This document shows positions 7,504 through 16,476 of a stretch of DNA of 64,000 nucleotides, piece after piece. A model generated the notes under the pieces. The model was not told the DNA's origin. It did not search any database and worked only from the letters and a program-made list of their open reading frames with translations. Numbering within the stretch: position 1 is the stretch's first letter; the number at the start of each line of letters is the position of its first letter. Made by a program: the position numbers and the translations under genes. Where the stretch lies: assembly GCF_008705135.1 (NCBI RefSeq), contig NZ_CP023694.1, positions 8,965,001 to 9,029,000 on the forward strand, given 5' to 3'. Source of the DNA: Streptomyces coeruleorubidus. Lineage in GTDB: Bacteria; Actinomycetota; Actinomycetes; Streptomycetales; Streptomycetaceae.

Positions 7504-10500
7504 ATGCTCACACGTTTCGACGTCGCCCCGCTCGTCGGGGCCATGGCTGGGGCGGCGGCAGGCGCCGCCCGCGGCACCGCCCAGGGCGTGACGTCCGTCT
7601 ACGACACCACGCGGCGCGTCCGCAACGTCGCGCGCAACGCCCTGGCCGGTGGACAGCACTGGCGGGCGGGACAGCGCGTCCACCTCGCCCTGCGGCGGCC
7701 CGACGGCGACATCGGCGGCCTCGCCCACAAGGTCGCCGGGGAACTGCTCGACCACCCGGACGTGCTCGCGGCGTACTGGGACGAGGGGCTGTCCCGCCTG
7801 GTGATCACCGTGGTCGAGGACGCCGTCACCGACCGCGTCAGCGAGCGGGCCACCGCGCTCGCCGCCCGCCTCGGCCTGACCGAGGGCGCCGACCCGGAGG
7901 CCGAGGAGGCCACTCACCCCGGCGACCCCGGCGAGGTGCGCGCCACCGCGGCGGCGATCCTGCTGGACGCCGCCGGCGCCGCCGGTGCCCTCGCCGGCCG
8001 GTCCCTGCGCCTGCCACCCACGTCACGCATCGTCACCGCCACCGTCACACTGCTGCGGGAGAACCCCCGCTTCCGTGCCCTGCTCCGGCAGCGGTTCGGC
8101 ACCCACGGCATGGAACTCGTCCTCGCCGCCGCCAACGCCGCCACACACGGCGTCGGCCAGACCCCGCTGGCGCTCGTGCTCGACGGTGTGCTGCGCAGCA
8201 CCCAGCTGACCGAGGCGGTGGCCAGGGCCGCGGCCTTCGAGGCACTGCACGACGACATCTGCCACGAACAGCGCACCAGCCTGCCCTACCCCTCGGACAC
8301 CCGGCCGCCGCTCAAGGTGACGCCCGCCCAGGAGTACGCCTCCCACGCCAGCACCGGCAGCCTTGCCGGCGCCGCCGCCACCCTCCTCGTCACACACTCC
8401 GCGAGGGAAGCGGCCGAAGCCGTCCTCGCCGGATCCCCGAAGGCGGCCCGCTACGGTCCGGCCGCCTTCGGCGCGACCCTCGGCACCTTCCTCGCGCAGG
8501 CCGGGATCCTCGTGCGCAGCGGGGAGCGCCTGCGCCAGCTCGAGATCGCCGACGCCCTCGTCCTGCACGCCGACGCCCTGCGCAGCCGGCGGCAGGACGC
8601 CGAAGGCGACTTCGACCGGCTGCCCGACGACCCGGTCCATCCCTTCGCCGAGGCCGTCCTCGACGCCGCCCGCCGGGCAGGACTGCACGTCGTGATCGCG
8701 GGCGGCTCCGACCTGAAGGACATCGTCCGGCTCGCCGACGAGGTCGCCCCGGGCGGGAAGCCGTTCGGAGACGTCGTACGGGCCCTCCAGGACGACGGGC
8801 ACGTGGTGGTGACCGTCGCTCGCCTGGACGGGTCCGGCGACGGACACGTGGCGGCCGGACTGCCCGCCGGGGACGTGGCCATCGCCCTCACCGACGGCCG
8901 CGCGGCCGTCTCCTGGGGCGCCGACGTGCTGGCCTCGGGCGGACTCGCCGACGTCTGGCGGCTGCTGACCGCGATCCCGGCGGCCCGGCGCGTCGGACGC
9001 CGTTCGCAGACCCTGGCCCGCGCGGGCGCCGCCCTGTCGGGGCTCCTGGTCGCGCGCGGCGGGCAGCCCCCGGGCCGCCGGCTCCTGTGGCCCCTCACCC
9101 GGCACGCCCCCGTCAACATCGCCGCCGCGAACGCCCTGCTCGCGGGCTGGCTCGAAGCCGTCCGCGTGGCCCGGGCCACTCCGCCCGAGCCCCGGCTGCA
9201 CATCCCCTGGCACGCCCTGGAACCCGACGAGGCCCGCGACCGGCTGGGGCGCACCCGCCGCGACGACGACGAGCCCACCGGACTCACCCTGCTCGCCGAC
9301 CGCTCGCGGCAACAAGCCGCCCGCCTGGGCCACCACCCGGCCGCGGCCCCCGTCCGCTGGACCTGGCAGGCGGCCGGCGCCGTACGCCGCGAACTCGACG
9401 ACCCGCTCACCCCCGTCCTGGCCACCGGCGCCGTCGCCTCGGCACTGCTCGGCTCGCTCGTCGACGCGCTGCTGGTCGTCGGCGCCATGGACCTCAACGC
9501 CGTGACCGGCGGACTCCAGCGGATGCGTGCCGAACAGGCGCTGGCCCGGCTGGCCGCCCGGCAGCAGCCCAAGGCCCGCAGGCGGGACGGGCGCAGGCGC
9601 ACCGTCACCGTCGACGCCGCCCGGCTGCGCCCCGGCGACGAGATCACCCTCGGCGCCGGCGACGTCGTACCGGCCGATGCCCGGCTGCTCGACGCCGACG
9701 GTCTCGAGGTCGACGAGTCGGCGCTCACCGGCGAGTCCCTGCCGGTCACCAAGGCGGTCGAGGCCACCCCCGGTCTGCCGGTGGCCCAGCGCGCCTGCAT
9801 GGTGTTCGAGGGCACGACCGTCGTGGCCGGACACGCCACCGCGCTCGTCGTGAACACCGGCGACCAGACCGAGGCGGGCCGCGCCGTCACGCTCGCGGCC
9901 CGCACCCCGCCGCCCGCCGGCGTACAGGCCCGGCTCCAGGAACTGACCCGCAAGGCCCTGCCGGTGACCTTCACGGGCGGCGCCGCCGTGACCGGGCTGT
10001 CCCTGCTGCGCGGCAGCCCCGTACGACGCGCCGTCAGCGGCGGTGTCGCGGTCGCGGTCGCCGCCGTACCGGAGGGACTGCCGCTCGTCGCCACGGTCGC
10101 GCAGATGGCGGCCGCCCGCCGGCTCTCCCGGCGCGGCGTCCTGGTCCGCACCCCGCGCACCCTGGAGGCGCTCGGTCGGGTCGACACCGTCTGCTTCGAC
10201 AAGACCGGCACCCTCACCGAGAACAAACTGCGCCTGGTCCGCGTCGCCACCGCCGACGGCACCGTGCTGCCCGTGGAGGCCGAACAGGCCGAGCCGATCG
10301 TGCGCCTGGCCGCGCGGGCCTGCCCGCAGGAAGAAACGGGCCAGGGCCGCCGCGTCGCGCACGCCACCGACGAGGCCGTCCTCGACGTCGCCCCGCCCGA
10401 CGAGGGCTGGACACCGACCGGCGAGCTGCCCTTCGAGACGCGGCGGGGCTACGCCGCGGCGGCCGGCCGCGACGGCGACCCGGACTTCGGCGAACTCCTC

Positions 10501-11844
10501 GTCGTCAAGGGCGCCCCGGAGACGATCCTGCCCGCCTGCCGGGACCTCCCCGACGGCACGACCGACACCGCCCACGAGCTGGCGGGGCAGGGACTGCGCG
10601 TCCTCGCCGTCGCCCGGCGCCGCTGCCGGGCCGACGACGCCGACACCGAACTCGACGCGCCGCTCGCGGACCTGGAGTTCAGCGGTTTCGTCGCCCTGGC
10701 CGACGTACCGCGCGAGACCTCGCACGCCCTGCTCGCGGAACTGCGCCGCTCCGGCATCCTGCCCGTCATGCTCACCGGCGACCACCCGGAGACCGCCCGC
10801 GCCATCGCCCTGCAACTGGGCTGGCCGGAGGAGACAGAGGCGGTGACCGGCGACGAACTCGTCGCCATGGAGCGCCGCGAACGCGTCCGGGTGCTGCGCG
10901 GCGCGGGCGTCATCGCCCGGGTCGCACCCGAGCAGAAGCTGCACGTCGTGGAGGCCCTGCAACAGGCCGGGCGGGTCGTGGCGATGGCCGGCGACGGAGC
11001 CAACGACGCCGCCGCCATCCGCGCCGCCGACGTCGGGGTCGGCATCGAGTCCCGCGGCTCCGCGGCCGCCCGCAACGCCGCCGACCTCGTGCTCACCTCC
11101 GGAGACCTGTCCGTCCTGGTGGACGCGGTCGTCGAGGGCCGTGCCCTGTGGCGCAGCGTCGCCGACGCGGTGAGCATCCTCATCGGCGGCAACGCCGGCG
11201 AGGTCGGCTTCAGCGTCCTCGGCACCCTGCTGGCCGGCGCATCCCCCCTGTCGACGCGTCAGCTCCTGCTGGTCAACCTGCTCACCGACATGTTCCCGGC
11301 CATGGCGGTGGCGGTCACGCCGAGCGACGACCCCTCGACGGCGGAGCACGCCGCGACCGGCCCGATGGGCCTCAACGTCCTCGGCGCGCCGCTGCTGCGC
11401 TCCATCCGGCGCCGGGGCGTCACCACCTGCCTCGGCGCGGTCACGGCGTACCTCATCGGCCGCCTCACGCCCGGCACCGAACGCCGGTCCACCACCATGG
11501 CCCTGTGCGGCGTGGTCGGCGCCCAGCTCGTGCAGACCCTCTCCGGCCGGCGCCACAGCCCGCTGGTGTGGGCGACCGCCCTCGGCTCGGCCGCCGTGCT
11601 CGCCGCCCTCGTCCAGACGCCCGGCGTCAGCCACTTCTTCGGCTGCACCCCGCTGGGTCCCGTCGGCTGGGCCGGCGTGGCCCTGGCCATCGCCCTCTCG
11701 GCCCTGGCCCCGCGCCTGGAACACCTCCAGGCGGTCCACGCCCTCTACGACGCCGCGGCACGACTCGCCCTGCGGCTCAACGACCTGGGTCAGCAGGCCC
11801 GGGAGCGGCTCCAGAGCGGGGTGGCCCGGCCGGTGGGGGCGTAG
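7504..11844 (+). CDS. Giant CtpI-like P-type cation ATPase
   Basis: 1446-residue P-type ATPase, about 500 residues longer at the N-terminus than typical pumps, as in mycobacterial CtpH/CtpI. Pump landmarks: TGES at 742, PEGLP in the M4 helix at about 856, phosphorylation site D899 in DKTGTLT, TGDHPETA from 1091, GDGANDAAA from 1163, and NLLTDMFPA in the late membrane helices. PEGLP and NLLTD resemble P2-type (Ca2+-like) pumps rather than heavy-metal P1B pumps, and no CPC motif is present. The ion is unknown. The N-terminal 600 residues, Ala/Leu-rich with a heavy-metal-associated-like start (YWDEGLSRLVITV), have no identified function. It is followed by a strong terminator. Confidence 0.9.
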   Translation: MLTRFDVAPLVGAMAGAAAGAARGTAQGVTSVYDTTRRVRNVARNALAGGQHWRAGQRVHLALRRPDGDIGGLAHKVAGELLDHPDVLAAYWDEGLSRLVITVVEDAVTDRVSERATALAARLGLTEGADPEAEEATHPGDPGEVRATAAAILLDAAGAAGALAGRSLRLPPTSRIVTATVTLLRENPRFRALLRQRFGTHGMELVLAAANAATHGVGQTPLALVLDGVLRSTQLTEAVARAAAFEALHDDICHEQRTSLPYPSDTRPPLKVTPAQEYASHASTGSLAGAAATLLVTHSAREAAEAVLAGSPKAARYGPAAFGATLGTFLAQAGILVRSGERLRQLEIADALVLHADALRSRRQDAEGDFDRLPDDPVHPFAEAVLDAARRAGLHVVIAGGSDLKDIVRLADEVAPGGKPFGDVVRALQDDGHVVVTVARLDGSGDGHVAAGLPAGDVAIALTDGRAAVSWGADVLASGGLADVWRLLTAIPAARRVGRRSQTLARAGAALSGLLVARGGQPPGRRLLWPLTRHAPVNIAAANALLAGWLEAVRVARATPPEPRLHIPWHALEPDEARDRLGRTRRDDDEPTGLTLLADRSRQQAARLGHHPAAAPVRWTWQAAGAVRRELDDPLTPVLATGAVASALLGSLVDALLVVGAMDLNAVTGGLQRMRAEQALARLAARQQPKARRRDGRRRTVTVDAARLRPGDEITLGAGDVVPADARLLDADGLEVDESALTGESLPVTKAVEATPGLPVAQRACMVFEGTTVVAGHATALVVNTGDQTEAGRAVTLAARTPPPAGVQARLQELTRKALPVTFTGGAAVTGLSLLRGSPVRRAVSGGVAVAVAAVPEGLPLVATVAQMAAARRLSRRGVLVRTPRTLEALGRVDTVCFDKTGTLTENKLRLVRVATADGTVLPVEAEQAEPIVRLAARACPQEETGQGRRVAHATDEAVLDVAPPDEGWTPTGELPFETRRGYAAAAGRDGDPDFGELLVVKGAPETILPACRDLPDGTTDTAHELAGQGLRVLAVARRRCRADDADTELDAPLADLEFSGFVALADVPRETSHALLAELRRSGILPVMLTGDHPETARAIALQLGWPEETEAVTGDELVAMERRERVRVLRGAGVIARVAPEQKLHVVEALQQAGRVVAMAGDGANDAAAIRAADVGVGIESRGSAAARNAADLVLTSGDLSVLVDAVVEGRALWRSVADAVSILIGGNAGEVGFSVLGTLLAGASPLSTRQLLLVNLLTDMFPAMAVAVTPSDDPSTAEHAATGPMGLNVLGAPLLRSIRRRGVTTCLGAVTAYLIGRLTPGTERRSTTMALCGVVGAQLVQTLSGRRHSPLVWATALGSAAVLAALVQTPGVSHFFGCTPLGPVGWAGVALAIALSALAPRLEHLQAVHALYDAAARLALRLNDLGQQARERLQSGVARPVGA

Positions 11845-11872
11845 CGGGCGACGAGACAGGACGACGACAGAA

Positions 11873-11907
11873 GGCGGCCGCCACCACGTGCAGTGGTGGC
11901 GGCCGCC
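11873..11907. terminator. Bidirectional terminator
   Basis: Perfect 15-bp GC stem (11873-11887 with 11893-11907) and a 5-base loop, placed between the convergent ATPase and SRPBCC genes. Confidence 0.85.
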
Positions 11908-11923
11908 GTTCCCGTCCGCCGGG

Positions 11924-12373
11924 TCAGACCTCGCCGCGCCAGGCCCCCGTCTCCGTCCCACGGGCCTCCATGAACTGCTTGAACCGCCGCAGGTCACCGG
12001 AGACCTGCCGCTTGACGAACCCGAGCTTGTCGCCCACGGTCTCGGCCACGCCACTGGGGTCGAACTCCATCTGGAGCATGACCTTCGTCGTGTCGTCCTG
12101 GATGCGGTGGAACGTGACCACCCCGGCCTGCCTGGCCTCGCCGTTCACGGTGGTCCAGGCGACGCGCTCGTCGGGGATCTGCTCGGTGATCTCCGCGTCG
12201 AACTCCCGCTCCTGGCCGCCGACCTTCGTCACCCAGTGCGTCAGGGTGTCGGTGCGCTGCTCGATGCGCTCGACGCCGTCCATGAACTGGGGAAAGTCCT
12301 CGAACTGCGTCCACTGGTTGTACGCGGTGTGCACCGGGACCCGGACCTCGATGGATTCCTCGACCTGTGACAA
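11924..12373 (-). CDS. SRPBCC (cyclase/dehydrase-like) protein
   Basis: 149-residue START/Bet v1-fold protein (polyketide cyclase/dehydrase-like family), a soluble protein with a hydrophobic pocket. The core reads VPVHTAYNQWTQFEDFPQFM and ends with KRQVSGDLRRFKQFME. The start is taken as TTG 12373, seven bases behind GGGAGG. This agrees with the start of the close paralogue at 51933 (MSTVKEAVEVDVPIHT). The frame extends upstream to 12436 without a better ribosome site. Such proteins are common near stress genes in Streptomyces. The ligand is unknown. Confidence 0.85.
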   Translation of the reverse strand: MSQVEESIEVRVPVHTAYNQWTQFEDFPQFMDGVERIEQRTDTLTHWVTKVGGQEREFDAEITEQIPDERVAWTTVNGEARQAGVVTFHRIQDDTTKVMLQMEFDPSGVAETVGDKLGFVKRQVSGDLRRFKQFMEARGTETGAWRGEV

Positions 12374-12469
12374 GGCGAATACCTCCCTTTCTCGTACGGA
12401 GAGCGACGGACGGGTACCAGATCTCGCGCCCGGCACGCATGCTCGTCACGACTTGTAAGGTCGGGTGAC

Positions 12470-12922
12470 GTGGCCACCTTGCTGATCGTCCATCACACGC
12501 CGTCGCCCAACTGCCAGGCGATGTTCGAAGCCGTTGTCTCCGGGGCGACGGACCCCGAGATCGAGGACGTCCGGGTCGTCCGGGTGCCCGCGCTGTCCGC
12601 CACGGCCTCCGACGTCCTCGCCGCCGACGGCTACCTGCTCGGCACCCCCGCGAACCTCGGCTACATGTCCGGCGCCTCGAAGCACTTCTTCGACCAGGTC
12701 TACTACCCCTGCCTGGACGCGACCCGCGGCCGGCCGTTCGGCTACTGGGTGCACGGCGGGAACGACGTCACCGGAGCCGTGCGGGGCATCGAGTCGATCA
12801 CGACGGGCCTCGGCTGGCGCCGCGCCGCCGAGGCCGTGACCGTGACCGGCGAGCCCGGCAAGGGCGACGTCGAGAAGTGCTGGGAACTGGGCGCGACGGT
12901 CGCCGCCGGACTCATGGGCTGA
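12470..12922 (+). CDS. Flavodoxin/NADPH-dependent FMN reductase-like protein
   Basis: 150 residues with a flavodoxin fold: an N-terminal TLLIVHHTPSPNCQAMFEAV strand-loop-helix where FMN phosphate would bind, then GYLLGTPANLGYMSGASKHFFDQ, the second FMN-contact loop, and YWVHGG. Probably a small FMN-dependent oxidoreductase or redox carrier. It starts with GTG 12470, divergent from the SRPBCC gene, and ends five bases before the convergent BrkB gene. Confidence 0.8.
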   Translation: MATLLIVHHTPSPNCQAMFEAVVSGATDPEIEDVRVVRVPALSATASDVLAADGYLLGTPANLGYMSGASKHFFDQVYYPCLDATRGRPFGYWVHGGNDVTGAVRGIESITTGLGWRRAAEAVTVTGEPGKGDVEKCWELGATVAAGLMG

Positions 12923-12927
12923 ACGGA

Positions 12928-14055
12928 TCAGGTTTCTTCCATCCGGCGCCGGTCCTGTTCGTCCCACGCGCGGGTGTCACGCGGCTGCGTGTACGGCTCG
13001 GCCTCGGGCGGATGACCCCCGGCGATGGCCCGCTGCCGGACCGTCTCCGCGTCGAACTCCAGGCCCAGCAGGATCGCCAGGTTGGTGATCCACAGCCACA
13101 CCAGGAAGACGATGACGCCGGCCATCGTGCCGTAGGTCTTGTTGTACGAGGCGAAGTTGGCCACGTAGACCGCGAAGCCGGCCGACGCGATCATCCAGAT
13201 CAGCAGCGCCAGCAGACTGCCCGGCGTGATCCAGCGGAACCCCTTCACCTTGGCGTTCGGGGCCGCCCAGTACAGGATCGCGATCATGATCGTGACCAGT
13301 ACCACCAGGGCGGGCCACTTCGCGATCGACCAGACGGTCAGCGCGGTGTCCCCGATCCCGAGCGTGGTTCCGACCTGCCGGGCCAGTCCGCCCGTGAAGA
13401 CCACGATCAGCGCGCTGATCACGGCCAGCACCATCAGCACGACCGTCACGGCCACCCGCACCGGCAGCAGCTTCCACACCGGCCGGCCCTCGGGCATGTC
13501 GTAGACGGCGTTGGCCGAGCGCATGAACGCCGCCACGTAGCCGGACGCCGACCACACCGCGAGGACGAGACCGACGATCGCCATCAGCGAGCCGATACCG
13601 GCGTTGCCCTGCAACTGCTCGACGGCCCGGGTGATGATGTCGCGGGCCGAGCCGGGGGCGAGCTGCTGGACGTTGTCGAGCACCTTGTCGGTGGTCGACC
13701 TGCCGGTGATGCCCAGCAGCGACACCAGCACCAGCAGCGCCGGGAACAGCGCCAGCACCCCGTAGTACGTGAGCGCGGCCGCCCGGTCGGTCAGCTCGTC
13801 GTCCCTGAACTCCCGGATGCTCCCCTTCAGCACCGCCCCCCACGACTTCCGGGGGAGGTCACTCGGGCTGTCCGGTGCCGCCCGCTCCACTTCGGGCCCC
13901 GGGCCGGGCTCCTCGTCCGGCCTCGGAGCGGGCCTCTCCGCGGCCGGACCGGGCTCTTTCCCCGCCGGAGCGGGAGCCCGCGCAGGAGCGGCGTCCTGCG
14001 GCGGAGCCTCGGACTCGTGATGTTCTTTTCGTCCCGGAATATGCAGCTTCACCAT
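12928..14055 (-). CDS. YihY/BrkB family membrane protein
   Basis: Integral membrane protein of the YihY/virulence factor BrkB family (formerly, wrongly, RNase BN), about 375 residues. About 85 polar Pro/Ala/Glu-rich residues precede a core with roughly six hydrophobic segments, including LTYYGVLALFPALLVLVSLL (with the family's short basic/aromatic motif) and the C-terminal KTYGTMAGVIVFLVWLWI. The C-terminus is charged and acidic. Function is unknown, possibly transport. ATG 14055 was chosen, and the open frame upstream to 14175 overlaps the next gene. Confidence 0.85.
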   Translation of the reverse strand: MVKLHIPGRKEHHESEAPPQDAAPARAPAPAGKEPGPAAERPAPRPDEEPGPGPEVERAAPDSPSDLPRKSWGAVLKGSIREFRDDELTDRAAALTYYGVLALFPALLVLVSLLGITGRSTTDKVLDNVQQLAPGSARDIITRAVEQLQGNAGIGSLMAIVGLVLAVWSASGYVAAFMRSANAVYDMPEGRPVWKLLPVRVAVTVVLMVLAVISALIVVFTGGLARQVGTTLGIGDTALTVWSIAKWPALVVLVTIMIAILYWAAPNAKVKGFRWITPGSLLALLIWMIASAGFAVYVANFASYNKTYGTMAGVIVFLVWLWITNLAILLGLEFDAETVRQRAIAGGHPPEAEPYTQPRDTRAWDEQDRRRMEET

Positions 14056-14122
14056 GTGAGCCGGGTAACCCCGAGCTGGGCAGTTAAGCCGCGCTCGGAC
14101 CACGGCGTTGGCCATCCGCGGG

Positions 14123-14665
14123 TCATTCACCGCGCAGGGCGAGCCCCCGTTGCTCCAGCGCCTCCGACAGCACACGCACCGCCTTGGGCCCCACCCCGTG
14201 CAGCGCGAGAAGCTCCGCCCGCGAGTGCTGTGCCACCTGCTCCAGCGTCGTCACGCCGGCACCGCGCAGGGCCTGCGTGGCGGGCCTGCCGATTCCGGTG
14301 GGCAGGTCGCCACCCGGGCTGTCCGTCCCCGCCTCCGCCGCGGCGAGCGCCGCGGCGAGCCGCTTCGGGGCGCGGCTGAACCAGGCCGCCCTGACCAGGG
14401 CGTTGAGGTCCTTGCCGTCGATGTCGGCGAGCGGCACGGCGAAACCGATCGGCGTGCCCCGGCGCACGAGGCGGTCACCGGCCGGATGCGCGGCCAGGGC
14501 GGCGTCGGTCTCCTCCTGCGGCAGATGCAGCCGCACGCTGCCGTCCTTCGTCACCGAGGCGAAACCCCTGCCCCGCACGGTGAAGGCGACCATGCCGAAG
14601 TGCGTCCCCTCCTCCGCCTCCGGGAGGGCGAGCGCGGCCTTGCGCAACTGGGTCACGGTGGTCAT
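14123..14665 (-). CDS. MmcQ/YjbR-like protein with C-terminal HhH motif
   Basis: 180 residues in two parts. Residues 1-115 resemble the MmcQ/YjbR fold (LRKAALALPEAEEGTHFGM, VRLHLP, a DLNALVRAAW helix), a double-wing DNA-binding-like domain. Residues about 120-180 form a helix-hairpin-helix unit of the RNA-polymerase alpha C-terminal type (GIGRPATQALRGAGVTTLEQ, LLALHGVGPKA). Together they suggest nucleic-acid contact, with no known partner. The frame runs on upstream but ATG 14665 gives the family start. It is divergent from the GNAT gene. Confidence 0.8.
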   Translation of the reverse strand: MTTVTQLRKAALALPEAEEGTHFGMVAFTVRGRGFASVTKDGSVRLHLPQEETDAALAAHPAGDRLVRRGTPIGFAVPLADIDGKDLNALVRAAWFSRAPKRLAAALAAAEAGTDSPGGDLPTGIGRPATQALRGAGVTTLEQVAQHSRAELLALHGVGPKAVRVLSEALEQRGLALRGE

Positions 14666-14727
14666 GGCCGGAGTTTCGCACAGCCATCGGCCGGTTTCAG
14701 GGGCCTTCGGAAGCTCCCCGAATCGGG

Positions 14728-14763
14728 TTGAGGGAGCGCTCCCAGCACGGGCACGATGCCGCC
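14728..14763 (+). promoter_or_regulatory. Leaderless promoter with CebR-type operator
   Basis: TTGAGG (14728-14733), an 18-base spacer and CACGAT (14752-14757) lie six bases before ATG 14764, a typical Streptomyces leaderless layout. The perfect palindrome GGGAGCGCTCCC (14732-14743) sits between the two boxes. With its flanks it matches 13 of 14 positions of the known CebR operator TGGGAGCGCTCCCA. A bound LacI-type repressor would block polymerase here. Confidence 0.65.
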
Positions 14764-15396
14764 ATGACCAAGCTCCCCGCCATCCGCCCGTACCAGCCCG
14801 AGGACCGTCCGGCCCTCGACGAGATCTGCGTCCGCACCGCGCACAACGGCCAGGACAGCCGCCCCCACTACACGGACCCGGGCATCTTCCCGGCCACCTT
14901 CGCGGCTCCGTACGTCCATCTGGAGCCGGACCTGGCCTTCGTGCTGGACGACGGGCGGGGGCGGGCGGTCGGCTACATCCTCGGCACGGCCGACACCCCG
15001 CGCTTCGCCGAGGCGTTCCGCGCCACCTGGCTGCCGCTGGTCGCCGACCGCTACCCGAAGCCGCCGCGGCCGCCCCGCACGCCGGACGAGGCGATGGCGG
15101 GACTGCTGCACGACCCCGAGCGGATGGTGCTGCCCGAACTCGCGGCCTACCCCGCCCACCTGCACATCGACCTGCTGCCCGAGTGGCAGGGGCGCGGCCA
15201 CGGCCGCCGCCTGATGCGGACGTTCCTCGCGACCCTCCAGGACAGGGGAGTGCCGGCCGTCCACCTGGCCATGGCGACCGCCAACACCCGAGCCAGGGCC
15301 TTCTACGACCGCATGGGCTTCCACGAGCTCGACGTCCCCGAGCCCGGCTCGGCCACCTACCTCGGCCGCACCACGAAGGAACTCGACCGGCTCTGA
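14764..15396 (+). CDS. GNAT acetyltransferase, O-GlcNAcase-HAT-like
   Basis: 210-residue Gcn5-type N-acetyltransferase. The acetyl-CoA loop is the WQGRGHGRRL segment (Q/R-x-x-G-x-G/A), followed by the TANTRARAFYDRMGF motif. The long middle segment with WLPLVADRYPKPP and HLHIDLLPEWQ resembles the acetyltransferase-like domain found on eukaryotic O-GlcNAcase and its stand-alone bacterial homologues. That assignment is from memory and moderate. ATG 14764 appears to be the first base of the message. A CebR-type operator in the promoter hints at a role linked to sugar or cello-oligosaccharide supply. The acceptor is unknown. Confidence 0.82.
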   Translation: MTKLPAIRPYQPEDRPALDEICVRTAHNGQDSRPHYTDPGIFPATFAAPYVHLEPDLAFVLDDGRGRAVGYILGTADTPRFAEAFRATWLPLVADRYPKPPRPPRTPDEAMAGLLHDPERMVLPELAAYPAHLHIDLLPEWQGRGHGRRLMRTFLATLQDRGVPAVHLAMATANTRARAFYDRMGFHELDVPEPGSATYLGRTTKELDRL

Positions 15397-16002
15397 CAGC
15401 TGGGCTCACAATGATCCGCCCTCAACGCCTGCGGCCGAGGCCGGAACTGTTCGCAACGCCGCGGCGGGTGATGACGGGCTTGATCCCGCGCTTCCGTGGC
15501 GGGCGGCGGTGCTTGTCATAGTCGTGGCCCCGGTCGGCGAACAGCCGCTTCGGTGGCCCGCGGGTTCACCGCGCCGGCGGCCGATCAGCGTGGGCCTGCC
15601 GGCGATGCGATGCGGACGGTGGTGCACGCCGCAGTAGCGGGCCTGCCGGCTCCATCGTGCACACGGTGGCGGAAACGCGACGGGAACGGGATCGGCGTGC
15701 CGGGCGACGGGCCGGAGCCCAGTGTGTGACCGGCTGTGGGCGCAGGTTCCCCCAGAGACGCCGGACTCTGTCGGTAGGGAAGGGCCCTTCGACCTCCCCA
15801 GGCTTCATGGCCCTTCCCCAGCCGGCTCCGGACGTTTACCCGCCCGCCCTGGTCTCATGCCGCACCGGTTCGGTGTCCTGTCACCGCCGCCGTCACCGCG
15901 TCGGCCACCGCGCGCGGCCATGTCGATGACCGGTCGCCTCGCCTGCCCTTTTCGTCCGCCGCAGGAGGCGGCGCGGAAAGCGGCCAGGCAGGGCGAAAGC
16001 CG
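15397..16002. other. 606-bp gap with transposase debris
   Basis: No intact gene. The left part carries the decayed transposase listed separately. From about 15640 to 16002 I see no gene, only short GC-rich open frames without ribosome sites or recognisable protein sequence. Confidence 0.6.
15430..15640 (-). pseudogene. Decayed IS5-type transposase fragment
   Basis: On the minus strand, about 15436-15560 translates with KRLFADRGHDYDKHRRP, then RKRGIKPVITRRG, then SSGLGRRR and a TGA. These are the DDE-transposase catalytic strand (LFADRGYDYD) and the following KRGI-PVI-RRG and GLG-RW motifs of IS5-family transposases. Upstream, in a shifted frame, RIAGRP and RRRGEP fit the GRPRRRP segment before it, so at least one frameshift is present. 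The N-terminal half and the C-terminal third are missing and no inverted repeats are evident. It is a relic, not active. Confidence 0.75.
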
Positions 16003-16476
16003 TCACAGCCGTCGGCCGGTGACGTCCCCGCCCGGATCGTCGGCCAGCGCGATGGCCGTGGTGATCCGTTTTCCCACGGGTTCGCGGTGGACCGCGAAAC
16101 TCCGGCCGACCGCCATGACGATCTCCAGCCCGTGCTGGCCGATCCGCGTCGGGTCGGGCGCGAGGATCGCCGGCGGCGTCGGGTTGCTGTCCCACACGCT
16201 CACCTCCACCGCGCCACCGTTGACTTCCAGCGTCAGCAGGCACGGGCCGGGTGCGTACTTGCGGGCGTTGGTCACCAGCTCGCTGACCACGAGCTGCACC
16301 ATGCCCATCGCGCGCCCGGACACCGGCAGCCCGTGCACGGCCTGGACGTCGGTGAGGAAGCTGCGGGCCAGATCGCGGGCGACGGCGATGTCCTCGCTGC
16401 TCTCGAACGCCCCCGACACCGATACGACGTTCTCCACCAGAGACTGCTCGCCCTCACCGCCCGCCGTCTGTTCCAT
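16003..16476 (-). CDS. RsbW/SpoIIAB-like ATP-binding anti-sigma kinase
   Basis: 157-residue GHKL ATPase of the anti-sigma/serine kinase type. It has the N-box helix VVSELVTNARKYA, the G1 loop VWDSNPT and the G2 segment IGQHGLEIVMAV. In such partner-switch systems the kinase binds a sigma factor or phosphorylates an anti-sigma antagonist, and a SpoIIE-type phosphatase reverses this. The start is ATG 16476 behind GGGGGTG. The frame continues to 16611 without support. The SpoIIE phosphatase starting at 16680 is divergent across a 203-bp shared promoter region, so the two probably act together. No sigma factor or antagonist gene is adjacent. Confidence 0.82.
   Translation of the reverse strand: MEQTAGGEGEQSLVENVVSVSGAFESSEDIAVARDLARSFLTDVQAVHGLPVSGRAMGMVQLVVSELVTNARKYAPGPCLLTLEVNGGAVEVSVWDSNPTPPAILAPDPTRIGQHGLEIVMAVGRSFAVHREPVGKRITTAIALADDPGGDVTGRRL

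Noticed and set aside
15566..15808. Minus-strand frame as an intact transposase N-terminus
   Set aside because: Only weak resemblance to IS5 N-termini; no start, no ribosome site, frame broken.
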